Source: a virus. Taken from it: a DNA stretch of 36,872 nt. Of the stretch, positions 1 to 8,440 are shown in pieces; position 1 is the first letter of the stretch, and each line of letters starts with the position of its first letter. The stretch spans positions 1 through 36,872 of IMG/VR virus record IMGVR_UViG_3300025282_000108; one strand, 5' to 3'. The translations under genes were made by a program, and so were the position numbers. The notes below the pieces were generated by a model, which made no database searches, was not told the DNA's origin, and saw only the letters and a program-made list of their open reading frames with translations.

Positions 1-1
1 A

Positions 2-3000
2 GAGACAACTTATCTGGCAGATGGGATTCCAGAGGAGATATTGTATAGCGTGTATGCCGAAAACGAGAAGAATCCAAGCGGAGAACAGTTGAAACAGGGC
101 TTGATAAACTCTCTCACCACAGATGCACAGAAGAAAAAAGCCAGAAACTACAGCATTCCATCTTTTGAAACGCTGAGAAGAAAGTTAAGCAGCGCATTGA
201 GAGAAGGGGCAGACTCTAATTGGTACAGGAATTTTGGCATGGGCGTGGCAACCAAAGTTGGTTTTGCCAATATGCATGAGTTTTCTGCACTCTTTGCAGC
301 TACTAGCCCTGAAACAAATGTTACTCAAAACATTCAGGAAACACTGGATGTCATGCGTATTGCCAGAGAGATTGATCCTGTTGAAAAAAGCAAACAGTTT
401 TCTGGGGAAATTGGCAAGGTGCTTGCTGGCAGAACAATTGCCAATAAAAAGAAAGCAATCCTAAATTTTTACAAGCGTGGCTATTACACCACGGTCCGTA
501 AGGGAGCGTTGAAAACTCCAAACTATGCAGAGACTGTCTTGAATATGGCTGACAATGTATTTTCTCCTTGGGCGGTAATGGACAGCCATATGTTTAATCT
601 TCTTGGAATGTCTAAGACACCAACAGAAAGAGAGTATCGATATGCTCAGGGAATGATCCAGTTGTTGGCAAGCGATCAAGCCTACAATGTCTACGATGCT
701 GAAGGCAATTTTGTTCGCACAAGAAAACTGGAACCACATGAAGTCCAAGCAGCGTTGTGGGCGTACCAAAGAAATGGTCTTGAAGAAGGCGGGGCATTGC
801 CTGATGAATCTGATTTTGACTTGGCTATGAGAAAGAATGCCAAGAAGATGGAACAGCTTGAAGCGGTTATCAACAGGGATGCACCACTAAAAGATTATTT
901 CATTCAAGCACCTAGACCTCATTACATCGGTGGTGAAAGCAACAATCCATACAGCACCTACAATCTGGACAAGCAGATTTATCTGTCTAGGCTCGCTATG
1001 GCTCCAAAGGTCATTATAGAAACGAAAGTTGGCAGATCGAGAAAGTATATGCCAGAGGGTTTTGAGCTGTCTATGGATGAGTGGATAGACTATCATTCGC
1101 GAGTTAAGGAATCCATCGTGGACAGAGATGGACAGATAACATTTTTAAGGGAATTGGGAATACCACATACCTTTGAAATGGGGCTTGGCACTTACGAAAA
1201 TGAGTTGAGTCCGAACTTTGTCCTCAAGTTACCGACATTGGATTATGCAGAAGCCCAAGATGTTGGTGCAATTCTGGCAGATGCCTTTATGCAGGACTCT
1301 GTTGCTACTGGTTATATGCAACCCAATGGCGCAAACAGGACACTGCTTATCTCCAAACCTGATGACGCTGCTTTTACGCAGGAAGAGCTGACTGAATTTA
1401 ACAGAAGGCTTGAAGAATTGAGAAGAGCCACAGCATGGGGAGAGGATGTTACTGTTGATTATGCCCTGATGGGAAGTGACCAGAACATGATAATCATGGG
1501 TGATCCAGCCAGTTGGGGAGTTAGCAGCGCAGACTACAGGTCTGCTAAACTTGGAGAGTTGGCAGAAATGGTGTTGCCTATTGCCGAGACATTAGGGTTT
1601 AATATTAAACGATCACGATTAAATACGGAGTTAATAAATTATGAACAAGAAGATACAGCAGGAAACCCAGAGTATGGATATAGATCAAAAGTTGGACAGC
1701 TTAGGCATAGAGGAAGTTTCCCCGGAACACCCAATATACAAAGAGCCGCCATTCGTGATCTTTACCTCCCCGTCTGGAAAACCTACCAAGCTCTCCTTAA
1801 AGAACAAGGCGCAGAATCCCAAGACTTAATTCCCCCTTGGGAAAAAGCTGGCAATGCTGTTGGCTCAAATCTTGGTGTCGAGATTAAAATTGAGGAAGCA
1901 GTTGCAGAAGTTGAAAACATTGTCAAAAGCATGGCAAGAGGCACGATTCCATTATGGAATACAGGTGCCAGCCCGCTTGCGATAGCTTCAGCCTTTAACC
2001 ATGTTGATGCCAAACTAGACCAGACTATCCCAGAAGAATGGACAGCCCATGATGTCATTGACAATTATGAGTTAAGCCCAGAAAACTCTGCCACTTTTTC
2101 GAGAAGGGTTCCAGATGAAATTTGGGATACCGAGTTTAGCGATCTTAGGACAGTAATCTATGGCAAACCGAAAGAAGGTAAGCCTATAGAGGTTCCTGAT
2201 GAAACTCCATTCCAGAGTATGCTCAAGGGAGTTTTGAATCGTGATACATTCTCTGAGAGATTTGAGTCGGTAAGAGCAAAGTTTGTCGATAACTGGGCAT
2301 CTTGGGAAAGAACCTCAAAGGAGGCACAGAGGGTCTTGGGGGTAACTTACCTTGCCGATCTTGATGCCGTTGCCGCTATAAGGTTCTCTGACCGTGCTAG
2401 AGGCATCATGGCAAGAGGACTAACTAGGGGTGTACCAGCAGTTATAGAAACCGAGGGTGGTGGAAGTTTTGTCAAGGTAGTGCCATTCGTTGGCACAAAT
2501 GGTAAGGAAGTCGGTGGATTGGTTCAGATACTAGCACCTCTTTACAAGGAACAGGCATTAAACCAGAAGCCTATGGAGAAATATTTCCATGCCTATGCGG
2601 TAGTCAGGCGTGGCACAAGGCTCAACAAGGAAGGAAAAGCAACACCAGTTACTGAAAAGATGAAGGCTCAAGCCAAAGAGCTTGCCAGAAAATATCCTGT
2701 CATCAAGGAAGTCTATGACAACTACCAGAAATGGAACAATGAACTCCTTGATTTCGCAGAGAAAACAGGAATATTGAATCAAGAAGAAAGAGTGCTGTGG
2801 CAAGGTTATTCAGATTACTATCCATTCTATAGATACTTTCCTTCGGATGAGAAATATAAATACAGGGGACCGAAACTTGGAAGTGCGTTAGTTGGGGAAA
2901 GCCCATTCAAGAAAGAATTGAAAGGAAGTTTTGCCCCGATTAACGAGGATATGCTTACTGCATTGACCAGAAACTCATTGTCCATTGTTACCAGAGGCAT

Positions 3001-4789
3001 GAGGAATGTTGCCTTGCAACGCATTATGCGTGATGCTGTCACCATTGGTTCGGCAACTCCCATAGACGCAAAAGACGCAAGAAAAGGTGCTCCAGATATA
3101 GTTTACTATCAGGAGAATGGTTATGGAACTGAGCGTTATTTTACAGTCCACGATCCTGCGCTTATAAAATCAATGGAGGCATTCGGTTCTTCTGGCTTGG
3201 GGAACATAACAAAAGTATTGTCAATGCCAGCAGGATGGTTGAGGGATTTGGTTACACGAAGCCCAGACTTTATTATTGCCAACCTATTGCGTGATACCTT
3301 GTCTGCCTACGTTACCAGTGGTGCAAACATGGTTCCTGTTGTTGATACCTTCAAAAACTTTGTTGGCTCAAGGGAAGACATGGACACGCTTGCTGATTTT
3401 GGTGTTGTGGGTGGGTACGATTTTTCCAACGATCCAGAAAATATAGCTCAGTACATATCAAAAATCCTGCAAAGAGAAGGACAATCTGTCCTTGGAGGAA
3501 TATCTGTCAAAGATGGTGTTAAGAAAGCGTGGGATTGGTTGGGAGATATTACCACCAAGTCTGATGCTTCTACCAGACTGGCGGCATACGATCAGGTTTT
3601 GAAGGAAACAGGCAACGAAGCTGAGGCTGCGTATCAGGGAATGGAAATTATTAACTTCTCAAGAAGGGGATCAAGCTCACTCTTTAGAATTTATGCATCG
3701 GCAGTACCATTCCTAAATGCAAGGATACAGGGCTTGGATGTGTTTTACAGAGCGTTGAAAGGAGAATATTCTGCTTACAGGGGAATAAATACACCGGGAG
3801 ACATAACCCAAAAAGCATTAATAAGAGGCGGTTATCTGTTTGGTATGACAGCCCTGTATTACGCAATGGTTAGCGACACCGATGAATACAAGAATGCGAG
3901 AAGGGAGGTCAGGGATGACAACTGGATAATTCCTTATGCTGATGGTATTCCAGCCCTGAAGATTCCTATTCCTTTTGAGGTTGGTGTTATCTTCAAGGTC
4001 TTTCCAGAAAGGCTTATGGATAATCTCTTTGGTGAAAGCACTATAGATGATGTTTATGAAAGCTATAAGAGACAACTGGCAACATCTTTGAACATTCCAA
4101 TTCTGGAACCATCGCTTGGCATACAAGCCCTTGCGCCATTGGTGGATGCGTACATTAACTTTGACAGCTATACCCGAACAGACATTGTTCCTTATTATAT
4201 GGAAGAAGGTCAGGAGGCAGGGTATCAATCCAGATATACCACCAATGAACTTACCAGAATTTTAGGTGAGGCGTTCAACATATCACCAATCAAGCTGGAA
4301 TATGTTCTCAGAGGCTATGGTGGCTCTCTCGGCTCTTATGCGTTAGCTGTTGTTGATGCAATGACAAGAGCGTTTTCAGACAGGGATTTGATCCCACAGA
4401 ACATAGATCGCTACCCTGTTATAAGGCGTTTTTCCCAAACCCCTCAGGGTGGTGGCTTGCAACAGCAATTCTACGAACTAAGAACAGAAGTTAACAAGTC
4501 AGTGCAGACATTGAACTCTCTCAAGAAAGAGAAGAGGATGGATGAATACAGAGCTTACAGAGAAACCCATGCTGATTTGCTTAGGTTGCGTACACCTATT
4601 TTAGCTATTGATCGTTACATGAAGAGCTGGAGAAAACGCAGAGACAACGTACAGAGATCAAAAACCATACCACCACAGAAGAAGAAAGAGTTGTTGTTGC
4701 AGATGGAGATAGAAAGAGACAGACGACTAGCTTCTGTTCCTGTCCTGAAGAAGAGGGCAGACATCCCATTCGCAGACTGGAATCTCTAA
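2..4789 (+). CDS. Giant polyvalent virion (likely ejected/internal) protein, 5'-truncated
   Basis: The reading frame is open from base 2 and reads convincingly (ETTYLADGIPEEI) before the first possible start (TTG at 41). The gene therefore begins left of the window and about 1595 C-terminal residues are visible. No classical enzyme motif was found by eye. The last third (from RSPDFIIANLLRD to the C terminus) resembles the LPD38-type region of large polyvalent phage proteins, which are virion-associated and probably enter the cell with the DNA. The segment near residues 45-140 resembles a DUF7178-like region. Both matches are recalled, not searched. The tail is strongly basic (KSWRKRRDNVQRSK), which fits DNA or membrane contact. 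It ends 128 bp before the end of the convergent methyltransferase gene and presumably belongs to the rightward late gene set of a circular map. Confidence 0.8.
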   Translation, partial: ETTYLADGIPEEILYSVYAENEKNPSGEQLKQGLINSLTTDAQKKKARNYSIPSFETLRRKLSSALREGADSNWYRNFGMGVATKVGFANMHEFSALFAATSPETNVTQNIQETLDVMRIAREIDPVEKSKQFSGEIGKVLAGRTIANKKKAILNFYKRGYYTTVRKGALKTPNYAETVLNMADNVFSPWAVMDSHMFNLLGMSKTPTEREYRYAQGMIQLLASDQAYNVYDAEGNFVRTRKLEPHEVQAALWAYQRNGLEEGGALPDESDFDLAMRKNAKKMEQLEAVINRDAPLKDYFIQAPRPHYIGGESNNPYSTYNLDKQIYLSRLAMAPKVIIETKVGRSRKYMPEGFELSMDEWIDYHSRVKESIVDRDGQITFLRELGIPHTFEMGLGTYENELSPNFVLKLPTLDYAEAQDVGAILADAFMQDSVATGYMQPNGANRTLLISKPDDAAFTQEELTEFNRRLEELRRATAWGEDVTVDYALMGSDQNMIIMGDPASWGVSSADYRSAKLGELAEMVLPIAETLGFNIKRSRLNTELINYEQEDTAGNPEYGYRSKVGQLRHRGSFPGTPNIQRAAIRDLYLPVWKTYQALLKEQGAESQDLIPPWEKAGNAVGSNLGVEIKIEEAVAEVENIVKSMARGTIPLWNTGASPLAIASAFNHVDAKLDQTIPEEWTAHDVIDNYELSPENSATFSRRVPDEIWDTEFSDLRTVIYGKPKEGKPIEVPDETPFQSMLKGVLNRDTFSERFESVRAKFVDNWASWERTSKEAQRVLGVTYLADLDAVAAIRFSDRARGIMARGLTRGVPAVIETEGGGSFVKVVPFVGTNGKEVGGLVQILAPLYKEQALNQKPMEKYFHAYAVVRRGTRLNKEGKATPVTEKMKAQAKELARKYPVIKEVYDNYQKWNNELLDFAEKTGILNQEERVLWQGYSDYYPFYRYFPSDEKYKYRGPKLGSALVGESPFKKELKGSFAPINEDMLTALTRNSLSIVTRGMRNVALQRIMRDAVTIGSATPIDAKDARKGAPDIVYYQENGYGTERYFTVHDPALIKSMEAFGSSGLGNITKVLSMPAGWLRDLVTRSPDFIIANLLRDTLSAYVTSGANMVPVVDTFKNFVGSREDMDTLADFGVVGGYDFSNDPENIAQYISKILQREGQSVLGGISVKDGVKKAWDWLGDITTKSDASTRLAAYDQVLKETGNEAEAAYQGMEIINFSRRGSSSLFRIYASAVPFLNARIQGLDVFYRALKGEYSAYRGINTPGDITQKALIRGGYLFGMTALYYAMVSDTDEYKNARREVRDDNWIIPYADGIPALKIPIPFEVGVIFKVFPERLMDNLFGESTIDDVYESYKRQLATSLNIPILEPSLGIQALAPLVDAYINFDSYTRTDIVPYYMEEGQEAGYQSRYTTNELTRILGEAFNISPIKLEYVLRGYGGSLGSYALAVVDAMTRAFSDRDLIPQNIDRYPVIRRFSQTPQGGGLQQQFYELRTEVNKSVQTLNSLKKEKRMDEYRAYRETHADLLRLRTPILAIDRYMKSWRKRRDNVQRSKTIPPQKKKELLLQMEIERDRRLASVPVLKKRADIPFADWNL

Positions 4790-4917
4790 TTTTGACCAGT
4801 CAATATTTGATTTAACCTATTGCTACATTCCACGCACCAGTGGTACGAATACCAAAATATTTTATAAGTTGATGCCTGCAGCGAAAAACAAAATATTTTA
4901 GTTTGGGACGGGGCCAT
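4790..4917. other. Convergent intergenic spacer with half-operator and two AAAATATTTT boxes
   Basis: This gap separates the convergent giant virion gene and the CmoA-like gene. It holds one copy of the TTGACCAGTCAATATTT operator (right arm intact, left arm degenerate) and two AAAATATTTT palindromes at 4854-4863 and 4890-4899. These are the same two elements that make up the 15.3-16.0 kb block. A short TGGTA/TACCA hairpin precedes the first box but has no clear U tract, so I do not call a terminator. Confidence 0.6.
4791..4808. promoter_or_regulatory. Operator palindrome copy 1 (half degenerate)
   Basis: TTTTGACCAGTCAATATTT just after the stop codon of the giant virion gene. The right arm GTCAATATTT matches the consensus perfectly and the left arm is TTTTGAC instead of AATATTGAC. 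Confidence 0.55.
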
Positions 4918-5562
4918 TCAATAATATCTGTTTATTACATAGCCCAAGAAGTTATAGCTTTGCCAGACTTTTGTCACATTGCCCAGTTTTTGTAACTCTT
5001 TGTTCAGTTCATCTTCTTTCTTGCAGAACATAGACACAGACAGTTGCAGTTCCTTTTCCAGTATTTCTTCATCAGAAAAACTTTTCCTCTTTTCCTGTAT
5101 GTGTAGCTTGTGAATTAAATGTTGCAACCTGCTGTCGTTGAGATAAACCTTTTCGGCAATCAGGAAGATCGCTCCAGACTCAATCCTTTCCCCTATCTGA
5201 TTCAATATCCTCGCTCTTTTCCTAGAGCCTAGAAACTGTAAAAAGAACATTGATGATATTACCGATATGTTATCGATGTCTTTTAGTTCTGTTTCACAAT
5301 CCCCTTTTATAAAACTAAAATCCTTTCTCCTGCCTTTCATGTCAACAGAGTCAATGCCGATGTATTGACAGCCACTTATCTTTGGTATTTTTGACAGGAA
5401 TCGACCAGTTGAGCAACCCAAGTCAACCAAAGAAGATTCTTCTTGGGCATATTCCTTGGCTACATTTACAAAGATGTTATCCAGAGTGGAGAAATTAGGG
5501 ATAGAGAGATCAATGTGTCTCTCGAAATCGTCTATAGCTGAGAAGTCAAACTGCTTTGCCAT
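4918..5562 (-). CDS. CmoA-like class I SAM-dependent enzyme
   Basis: This encodes 214 residues from the ATG (MAKQFDF) that overlaps the end of the cytosine methyltransferase gene by 17 bp. A longer frame to 5757 only shadows that gene. It shows a Rossmann SAM site (LVDLGCSTGRFL), an acidic ribose contact (IGIDSVD) and a loop with FLQFLGSRKRARIL and AIFLIAEKVYL. These align by eye with E. coli CmoA (LQFLEPSERQALLDKI, ALVLSEKF), as do the N-terminal FERHIDLSIPNFSTL and C-terminal WQSYNFLGYV. CmoA makes carboxy-SAM from SAM and prephenate. In my hand alignment the CmoA arginine that contacts the carboxylate (in QKRSMLEN) is not conserved (Glu here), so true cxSAM synthase activity is uncertain. 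An ordinary methyltransferase role remains possible. An A8 run lies at the overlap with the upstream gene. Confidence 0.75.
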   Translation of the reverse strand: MAKQFDFSAIDDFERHIDLSIPNFSTLDNIFVNVAKEYAQEESSLVDLGCSTGRFLSKIPKISGCQYIGIDSVDMKGRRKDFSFIKGDCETELKDIDNISVISSMFFLQFLGSRKRARILNQIGERIESGAIFLIAEKVYLNDSRLQHLIHKLHIQEKRKSFSDEEILEKELQLSVSMFCKKEDELNKELQKLGNVTKVWQSYNFLGYVINRYY

Positions 5563-6754
5563 TCTTTTTTTTATGCACCATCTGGATTCTAGTGCCCAAC
5601 CATTCCATGACATTGACTGCCATAGCCCGACCACAGGCTTCATACCTTTGTGATATGGGAGCCTGTTCTTTTGGCTTGCCTTTGTAGGGTATTTGGGTGT
5701 AGTTGTCTGGAAACCCCTGCAATCTCTCGCATTCAAGTGGAGTGAGTCTCCTGACAATCCCCTGTCTTTTTTCTGGCTGAACCATTACACATGGCTGTCT
5801 ATTGCCACCAGTCATGGCGTTGAGGGTGGGCGATATTTCTTCTTTTTGTATTCTTGGAGCGCCGCCGTCTTGAGATCGTCTTTCAAAACACATAACCGAA
5901 TGCCTGTCGGTAGCTGTTAAGGTGTACATGGAGCCATCCTCTTGTACTCCACTCCCATTTGAGTTGAAGTTTGCTGCCTGTACCGCAACAGGATTGTCGT
6001 AGGAAATGATGGTTCCTCTCTCGTAAGCGGAAAAGCGACCTCTCGCCATCAGGGTTCCAGATACTTCATCCTCAGCATATTCCCCTTGGAAGTTTAGCTT
6101 TCTCCAGATTTGTTCAGAAGAACCCTCCTCAGTCTCTCTGGAAGTTTCTTCCCTTTTTTTTCTGCTCGGTGGAGGATTCCCTGACAGTGCTTCTCTGTCA
6201 AATAATACTTCTGCGGGAGGTCTCCAGTCTCCAAGATGTCCGACAACGAAGACACGCCTTCGTCTTTGTGGGAGTGCTCTTGGAAATCGTTGTGTTCTCG
6301 TGTACTGAGCATCAAGAACCCTGTAGGCGAACCCATACCCGCATTCTGCCAGTGCTCCAAGGAAGTTTCCAAAATCCCTTCCTTTGTCCGAGGACAATAA
6401 GCCGGGGACATTTTCCCAGAGAATCCACGGAGTTTTAAGTCTATCAGCCAAGAGTATAAACTCCAAGGCGAGGTTCCCTCTATCGTCTTCAAGTCCTTTT
6501 CTAAGTCCAGAGATGCTGAACGAGGCGCATGGGGTTCCTCCCACAAGGATGTCTGGGTAGGTTTCTTTTTTGAGGTCATCTTTTTGTATTCCTGTAAAGT
6601 CTCCAAAGTTTTTAATCTCTGGATAGTGATAATTTAACACAGCAGAGCGAAAGGGGTGAATCTCAGAGAGACCGACACAGTTCCACCCTAATGGATGCCA
6701 TGCCACTGAGACAGAATCTATTCCGCTACAGACTGATAGATAATTGATTGTCAT
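5546..6754 (-). CDS. C5-cytosine DNA methyltransferase with motif X Asn-to-Arg change
   Basis: A 402-residue C5-MTase with all core motifs. They are motif I (SVCSGIDSVSVAW, residues 7-19), motif IV GGTPCASFS with catalytic Cys76, motif VI WENV (113-116), motif VIII QRRRRVF (163-169), a target-recognition region at about 180-330, motif IX (RRLTPLECERLQGFPD) and motif X (residues 370-382). Motif X normally reads RYxxxGNSxxVxV. Here it is QRYEACGRAMAVNV, so Arg376 replaces the near-invariant Asn (N304 of M.HhaI, N374 of M.MpeI). In M.MpeI the N374R/K change permits carboxy-SAM use. With the adjacent CmoA-like gene this suggests DNA carboxymethylation. Plain methylation, or loss of activity, are the alternatives. 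The ATG overlaps the upstream stop (ATGA), indicating translational coupling. Confidence 0.93.
   Translation of the reverse strand: MTINYLSVCSGIDSVSVAWHPLGWNCVGLSEIHPFRSAVLNYHYPEIKNFGDFTGIQKDDLKKETYPDILVGGTPCASFSISGLRKGLEDDRGNLALEFILLADRLKTPWILWENVPGLLSSDKGRDFGNFLGALAECGYGFAYRVLDAQYTRTQRFPRALPQRRRRVFVVGHLGDWRPPAEVLFDREALSGNPPPSRKKREETSRETEEGSSEQIWRKLNFQGEYAEDEVSGTLMARGRFSAYERGTIISYDNPVAVQAANFNSNGSGVQEDGSMYTLTATDRHSVMCFERRSQDGGAPRIQKEEISPTLNAMTGGNRQPCVMVQPEKRQGIVRRLTPLECERLQGFPDNYTQIPYKGKPKEQAPISQRYEACGRAMAVNVMEWLGTRIQMVHKKKNGKAV
6094..6606 (-). CDS. Out-of-frame ORF nested inside the cytosine methyltransferase gene
   Basis: This 170-residue frame lies wholly inside the methyltransferase gene, on the same strand and in another frame. 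Normally it would be dismissed as a shadow. Its sequence (WQNAGMGSPTGFLMLSTREH, SSLSDILETGDLPQKYYLTE, CQGILHRAEKKGKKLPERLR) matches a protein pattern I recall beside or overlapping cytosine methyltransferase genes in many phages (SLSDVLETGxVPxxYxLSxxAC.GILRRAExRGKxLP). It probably starts at the first or second Met (6606 or 6579). Function is unknown. The pattern may be conserved because of constraint on the overlapping frame, so expression is unproven. Confidence 0.45.
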   Translation of the reverse strand: METLQEYKKMTSKKKPTQTSLWEEPHAPRSASLDLEKDLKTIEGTSPWSLYSWLIDLKLRGFSGKMSPAYCPRTKEGILETSLEHWQNAGMGSPTGFLMLSTREHNDFQEHSHKDEGVSSLSDILETGDLPQKYYLTEKHCQGILHRAEKKGKKLPERLRRVLLNKSGES

Positions 6755-7062
6755 TCCATTTCCTTTTCTTCTTTCAGTTTCTTGGTTCTGAAGAACCCAT
6801 CGTACTCTGGATGTTTCACGTGGAACAATCTTGCATAGAAAGCAATGTAATCGTTTGAAATCTTGAAGTCAGAACCGCTTGTTTCTACTGTTGTGTGCCA
6901 ACGAATCCTTTGAATGACAGCCCATGCGCTGTAATGTTCTCTGCCACTTGATATTGCTTGGAGTGTAAACCTCTCAAACAACCGCCAAACATCAGGGTTT
7001 AGCTTGTGCCATGTCCACCACTCACTCTTTCGGTCATGGAGTTTTAGTTCTGGTATGGACAT
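6751..7062 (-). CDS. Conserved small phage protein of unknown function
   Basis: A 103-residue protein with NPDVWRLFERFTLQAISSG, HYSAWAVIQRIRWHTTVET and KISNDYIAFYARLFHVKHPE. This pattern recurs in small phage proteins near replication or methylase genes. It looks all-helical with many Trp residues and may be nucleic-acid binding, but no function is known to me. Its last four bases overlap the methyltransferase start (ATGA), so the two are likely co-translated. Confidence 0.8.
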   Translation of the reverse strand: MSIPELKLHDRKSEWWTWHKLNPDVWRLFERFTLQAISSGREHYSAWAVIQRIRWHTTVETSGSDFKISNDYIAFYARLFHVKHPEYDGFFRTKKLKEEKEME

Positions 7063-7083
7063 AATGCTGACCAGTCAATATTT
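7062..7083. promoter_or_regulatory. Operator palindrome copy 2
   Basis: TGACCAGTCAATATTT spans the region just upstream of the 103-residue gene start, between it and the end of the zinc-finger-like gene. The right arm is perfect and the left arm partial (AATGCTGAC). Confidence 0.6.
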
Positions 7084-7087
7084 GTTT

Positions 7088-7330
7088 TCATGATCCTGCA
7101 AGAATCCTGTTCATTAGTCCTCTTGTCATTCTAGTCCAGATTTCCTGATCACTAAAACTAGCACACCTGTAACACAATGACAACGTAACTGGGCTACCTG
7201 TGGCTCCTCTTACTAATTTAGTTCTTTCTGTTGGGTTTTCAGCACAACACTCACACTTTGGCGACTTGGTTTTTTTTGCACCACCGCCTCTTCTGTATTT
7301 TCTGGTGTAGTCTAGGAATATTTGTTTCAT
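7088..7330 (-). CDS. Small Cys-rich protein, possible zinc finger
   Basis: An 80-residue protein with a basic N terminus (YTRKYRRGGGAKKTK) and two Cys pairs (CECC and CYRC) about 23 residues apart, which could bind one zinc ion. I do not recognise the family. Its start overlaps the upstream stop by 4 bp (ATGA), placing it in the leftward operon. Confidence 0.7.
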   Translation of the reverse strand: MKQIFLDYTRKYRRGGGAKKTKSPKCECCAENPTERTKLVRGATGSPVTLSLCYRCASFSDQEIWTRMTRGLMNRILAGS

Positions 7331-7569
7331 TTAATTGTCGGTACGATTCTTTTTTTGTATGCCGTTTCCAAAACTCGGATGCTCTCCCTGAGTGATTCGA
7401 CCTTGTTTTCCAGTTGCTCGATGTAGGTTTCCTTTTCAGTAAGTATCTTCTTTATTAAAAGGTTTTCCCTACGCAAGCCATCAGCCAAGCTACGAAACAT
7501 ATCCGCTTGGGCATTTGTTGTTTCAGTCACTGCCCAAGCCTTTTCTGTGCTGTATTTCTCTTTACTCAT
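7327..7569 (-). CDS. Small coiled-coil protein
   Basis: An 80-residue protein. Residues 25-75 form a heptad-like stretch (ADGLRRENLLIKKIL, YIEQLENKVESLRESIRVLE) typical of a coiled coil. No enzyme motif. It overlaps both neighbours by a few bases, so it is co-translated. Function unknown. Confidence 0.7.
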   Translation of the reverse strand: MSKEKYSTEKAWAVTETTNAQADMFRSLADGLRRENLLIKKILTEKETYIEQLENKVESLRESIRVLETAYKKRIVPTIK

Positions 7570-7750
7570 CTACCCACTCTCCTCGTCTTAGTTTGTCTTT
7601 GTTAAGGAACACCATTTCATAACCCCACAGATTACCACGAAACAGTTTTTTGCTTTCAGTACGAGTAAAGGTTTCTGCCTCTTCTTCAGCTACCCAACCA
7701 CTGAGACAGTTCCAGAACAGGTTAGGCTCATCAATACATCTAACTTTCAT
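7562..7750 (-). CDS. Small hypothetical protein
   Basis: I chose the ATG at 7750 (MKVRCIDEPNLFW). It has GAGGAA at good spacing, whereas the longer frame would need a TTG start at 7762 inside that Shine-Dalgarno sequence. The product is 62 residues (GWVAEEEAETFTRTESKKLF) with no recognisable domain. It overlaps the upstream gene's end, indicating coupling. Confidence 0.65.
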   Translation of the reverse strand: MKVRCIDEPNLFWNCLSGWVAEEEAETFTRTESKKLFRGNLWGYEMVFLNKDKLRRGEWVDE

Positions 7751-8162
7751 TTCTTTCCTCAAACCAGTGGTTGTACCTATTGTTTATGTCCTCAAAGAGT
7801 ATCTGTGCAAACTCGTTGGTTCTGAGTTCACTCCTTGATTGTATGTTGCAGAATTGCCTGATGAATTCAGATGCATCTTCTTCTTTGCTGACCTTGCAAA
7901 ACTTCCAGAAAGTTTTTTCTCTGGCGAGGATTCCTGCTCTATCTACAAACTTCTTGCCAGTTGTCTTCTTCCTGATTGGGTTCTGTGGAACAGGAGTCTC
8001 ATCGTCCTGAATGCCAACCAGAGCACAGTAATATCTTTGACCTACCCAACTTCGCAGGAGTTCTTCTGGTATATCCTCTGGATGGATGTTAAGCACCAGA
8101 TAAACTCCCTGCTTGTTTTGGGTTATCCTGACCTTGACTGCCTCGAAACTAAGAGCACCCAC
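7740..8162 (-). CDS. Conserved phage replication-region protein
   Basis: A 140-residue protein: an N-terminal beta-rich part (VKVRITQNKQGVYLVLNIHP, SWVGQRYYCALVGIQDDE), a basic linker, then a helical part with FVDRAGILAREKTFWKFC and IRQFCNIQSRSELRTNEFA. Proteins with this arrangement (AGIL...FW.F, C.I.SRSE) occur beside SSB and annealase genes in other phages. Function is unknown, probably in recombination or replication. It starts at GTG, sharing a G with the upstream TAG stop (TAGTG). Confidence 0.75.
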   Translation of the reverse strand: MGALSFEAVKVRITQNKQGVYLVLNIHPEDIPEELLRSWVGQRYYCALVGIQDDETPVPQNPIRKKTTGKKFVDRAGILAREKTFWKFCKVSKEEDASEFIRQFCNIQSRSELRTNEFAQILFEDINNRYNHWFEERNES

Positions 8163-8440
8163 TAGAATGGCACATCATCGTCAAAAGGATCAACGTCTTC
8201 TTCCTTGATCTCAGGAAGTTCAATCGAAACATACTTGTATGTCTTTCCTTGTTTTGATTCACGATCCCACATGGCTACACTGATAGCTATCTCTTGGTTA
8301 GATTTTGCCCTTTCAACCAATGCCTTGAGCAGTGTTTTTGAAAGCTCAATCTTTCCAGTCCAGTCTGGATGTTTTGGTTGTTTTTTGTAGCTATTTTCAA
8401 ATATAGCACCTTCAACTTTAATTCGATCAACCATCTTCAT
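8162..8440 (-). CDS. SSB-like single-stranded DNA-binding protein
   Basis: A 92-residue protein: a short beta-rich body (IELSKTLLKALVERAK, EIAISVAMWDRESKQGKTYKYVSI) and an acidic tail ending DPFDDDVPF. That tail mimics the C-terminal peptide of bacterial SSB (DDDIPF) that recruits partner proteins. It lies between the annealing protein and downstream small genes, as expected for a phage recombination cassette. The body is shorter than a classic OB-fold SSB, so the call rests mainly on the tail and context. Confidence 0.75.
   Translation of the reverse strand: MKMVDRIKVEGAIFENSYKKQPKHPDWTGKIELSKTLLKALVERAKSNQEIAISVAMWDRESKQGKTYKYVSIELPEIKEEDVDPFDDDVPF

Noticed and set aside
4840-4900. Bidirectional terminator between convergent genes
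   Set aside because: Only a 5-bp TGGTA/TACCA stem and no proper U tract on either strand.
4918-5757. Long form of the CmoA-like gene starting at 5757
   Set aside because: The first 65 codons only read the methyltransferase gene in another frame; homology to CmoA starts just after ATG 5562.
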